This document shows, one piece after another, positions 63,262 to 64,000 of a DNA stretch of 64,000 nucleotides (positions are counted from its first letter, which is position 1; the number at the start of each line of letters is the position of its first letter). The notes below the pieces were generated by a model that made no database searches, was not told the origin of the DNA, and saw nothing but the letters and a program-made list of their open reading frames with translations. Source of the DNA: an uncultured Granulosicoccaceae bacterium (lineage in GTDB: Bacteria > Pseudomonadota > Gammaproteobacteria > Granulosicoccales > Granulosicoccaceae); assembly GCA_938005265.1 (NCBI GenBank), contig CALLOA010000044.1, forward strand, positions 53,145 to 117,144. Direction: 5' to 3'. Made by a program: the position numbers and the translations under genes.

Positions 63262-63987
63262 TTGTTGGCCATGCTTGAAGTTAAAGACATTTCAACTTAC
63301 TACGGTGATGCCCGAGCCCTGTTCGGAGTGAGTTTGACCATACAGCAGGGTGAAGTTGTTACGCTACTTGGTCGTAACGGCATGGGTAAAACCACAACAA
63401 TCCACTCGATTATGGGTATTACACCTGCCAGCAGCGGTGAAATCCTGTTTAGAGGAAACCATACCCGCAGCATGCCGAGTTATCGAATATCACAGCTGGG
63501 TCTTGGTCTGGTGCCAGAGGGCAGGCAGATATTTCCCAATCTGACTGTGCGAGAGAATTTGCTGGCCACAGCCCGCACGTCCGGGACTCACGGTGGTGAT
63601 TCGGTTGGAGAGGACTGGACCTATGAGCGAGTGGTGCAACTCTTTCCCATGCTTGCGGAGCGTGCAGGTTTTATGGGCAATTTGCTCTCTGGCGGGGAAC
63701 AACAGATGCTGGCGATTGGCCGGGCACTATTAACCAACCCGGATCTTTTGCTGCTTGACGACGCTACTGAAGGTCTTGCACCTTTGATCAGGGAGCAGAT
63801 ATGGGAATCACTGGCATCCCTTAAACGCGAAGGGATTTCCATGCTGGTGGTAGATAAAAATGTAAAAGACCTTTTGCCGCTGGCTGATCGACACTATATC
63901 GTTGAATCCGGTCACGTTGTCTGGAGCGGCAGTTCTCAGGAATTAATCGTTAATCCGGATTTGCAGAGCCGATATCTGGGTGTGTGA
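63262..63987 (+). CDS. Liv-type ABC ATP-binding protein (LivF-like), cluster 2
   Basis: A 241-residue ATPase: Walker A GRNGMGKTT near residue 38, GLGLVPEGRQIFPNLTVRENLLATA near residue 77, signature LSGGEQQMLAIGRALL near residue 143 and Walker B LLLLDDATEGLAP near residue 163, where the usual Glu after LLD is Asp-Ala. TTG 63262 has AGGA six bases upstream; ATG 63271 is an alternative. It is complete, ending 13 bp before the window edge. Confidence 0.9.
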   Translation: MLAMLEVKDISTYYGDARALFGVSLTIQQGEVVTLLGRNGMGKTTTIHSIMGITPASSGEILFRGNHTRSMPSYRISQLGLGLVPEGRQIFPNLTVRENLLATARTSGTHGGDSVGEDWTYERVVQLFPMLAERAGFMGNLLSGGEQQMLAIGRALLTNPDLLLLDDATEGLAPLIREQIWESLASLKREGISMLVVDKNVKDLLPLADRHYIVESGHVVWSGSSQELIVNPDLQSRYLGV

Positions 63988-64000
63988 GACATGATTTATA

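Overview
This 64 kb window is chromosomal DNA from a heterotrophic, probably marine, gammaproteobacterium-like organism. That placement is inferred from gene content and protein sequence style: a TRAP transporter, two LivHMGF-type ABC systems, an MntR-type regulator of the enterobacterial kind, an HpaR/HpaB pair, glutathione-linked formaldehyde oxidation and a bacterial selenocysteine system. No marker gene fixes genus or species. Almost all genes look intact. One IS3-family element is present, and there is no prophage, CRISPR array or rRNA.

Layout. 1-13 kb: the end of a 2-hydroxyacid dehydrogenase, a MATE exporter, a DUF2797 protein, a GH16/FN3 lipoprotein, an EamA exporter, a DUF302 protein, a YhaO/YhaN-type nuclease pair (the first gene lacks a standard start codon at its true N-terminus) and an SDR. 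13-18 kb: a three-gene NAD(P)-linked 2-oxoacid:acceptor oxidoreductase (GltD-like flavoprotein, fused gamma-alpha subunit, beta subunit). 18-26 kb: a PhyH-type dioxygenase, a stand-alone AsnC ligand domain, an HpaB-type aromatic hydroxylase with a flavin reductase fused to a MarR domain and a divergent-side HpaR-like repressor, alanine dehydrogenase, a luciferase-like monooxygenase and an alpha/beta hydrolase. 26-32 kb: a TRAP transporter (DctPQM) facing a class III CoA-transferase and a CitE-like CoA lyase. 32-40 kb: a calcium-repeat lipoprotein, OsmC, a HupE/DUF4198 pair, an old yellow enzyme, an EamA transporter, SelO and a DoxX-like membrane protein.

40-47 kb is the most interesting part. 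A tRNA-Sec gene (anticodon UCA) lies on the minus strand. An IS3 element with clear inverted repeats and an AAA target duplication follows. Next comes a gene that the ORF track splits into two in-frame halves at a UGA codon. The two halves join into one 398-residue GrdB/PrdB-like selenoprotein with a U-P-N-C motif and a good bacterial SECIS hairpin 3 nt after the UGA. selA and selB follow directly. selD is not in the window.

47-51 kb: a four-gene manganese/iron-type ABC importer, tightly overlapping, divergent from mntR with a candidate MntR box between them. 51-64 kb: a first complete Liv-type ABC importer, then S-(hydroxymethyl)glutathione dehydrogenase and S-formylglutathione hydrolase, then a second complete Liv-type importer, all on the plus strand. 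This suggests uptake of a substrate whose breakdown releases formaldehyde.

A recurrent small-scale feature is short tandem repeats of exactly 16 bp period at four places, with unrelated sequences. Several candidate operators and hairpin terminators were located by eye. No folding program or database search was run.
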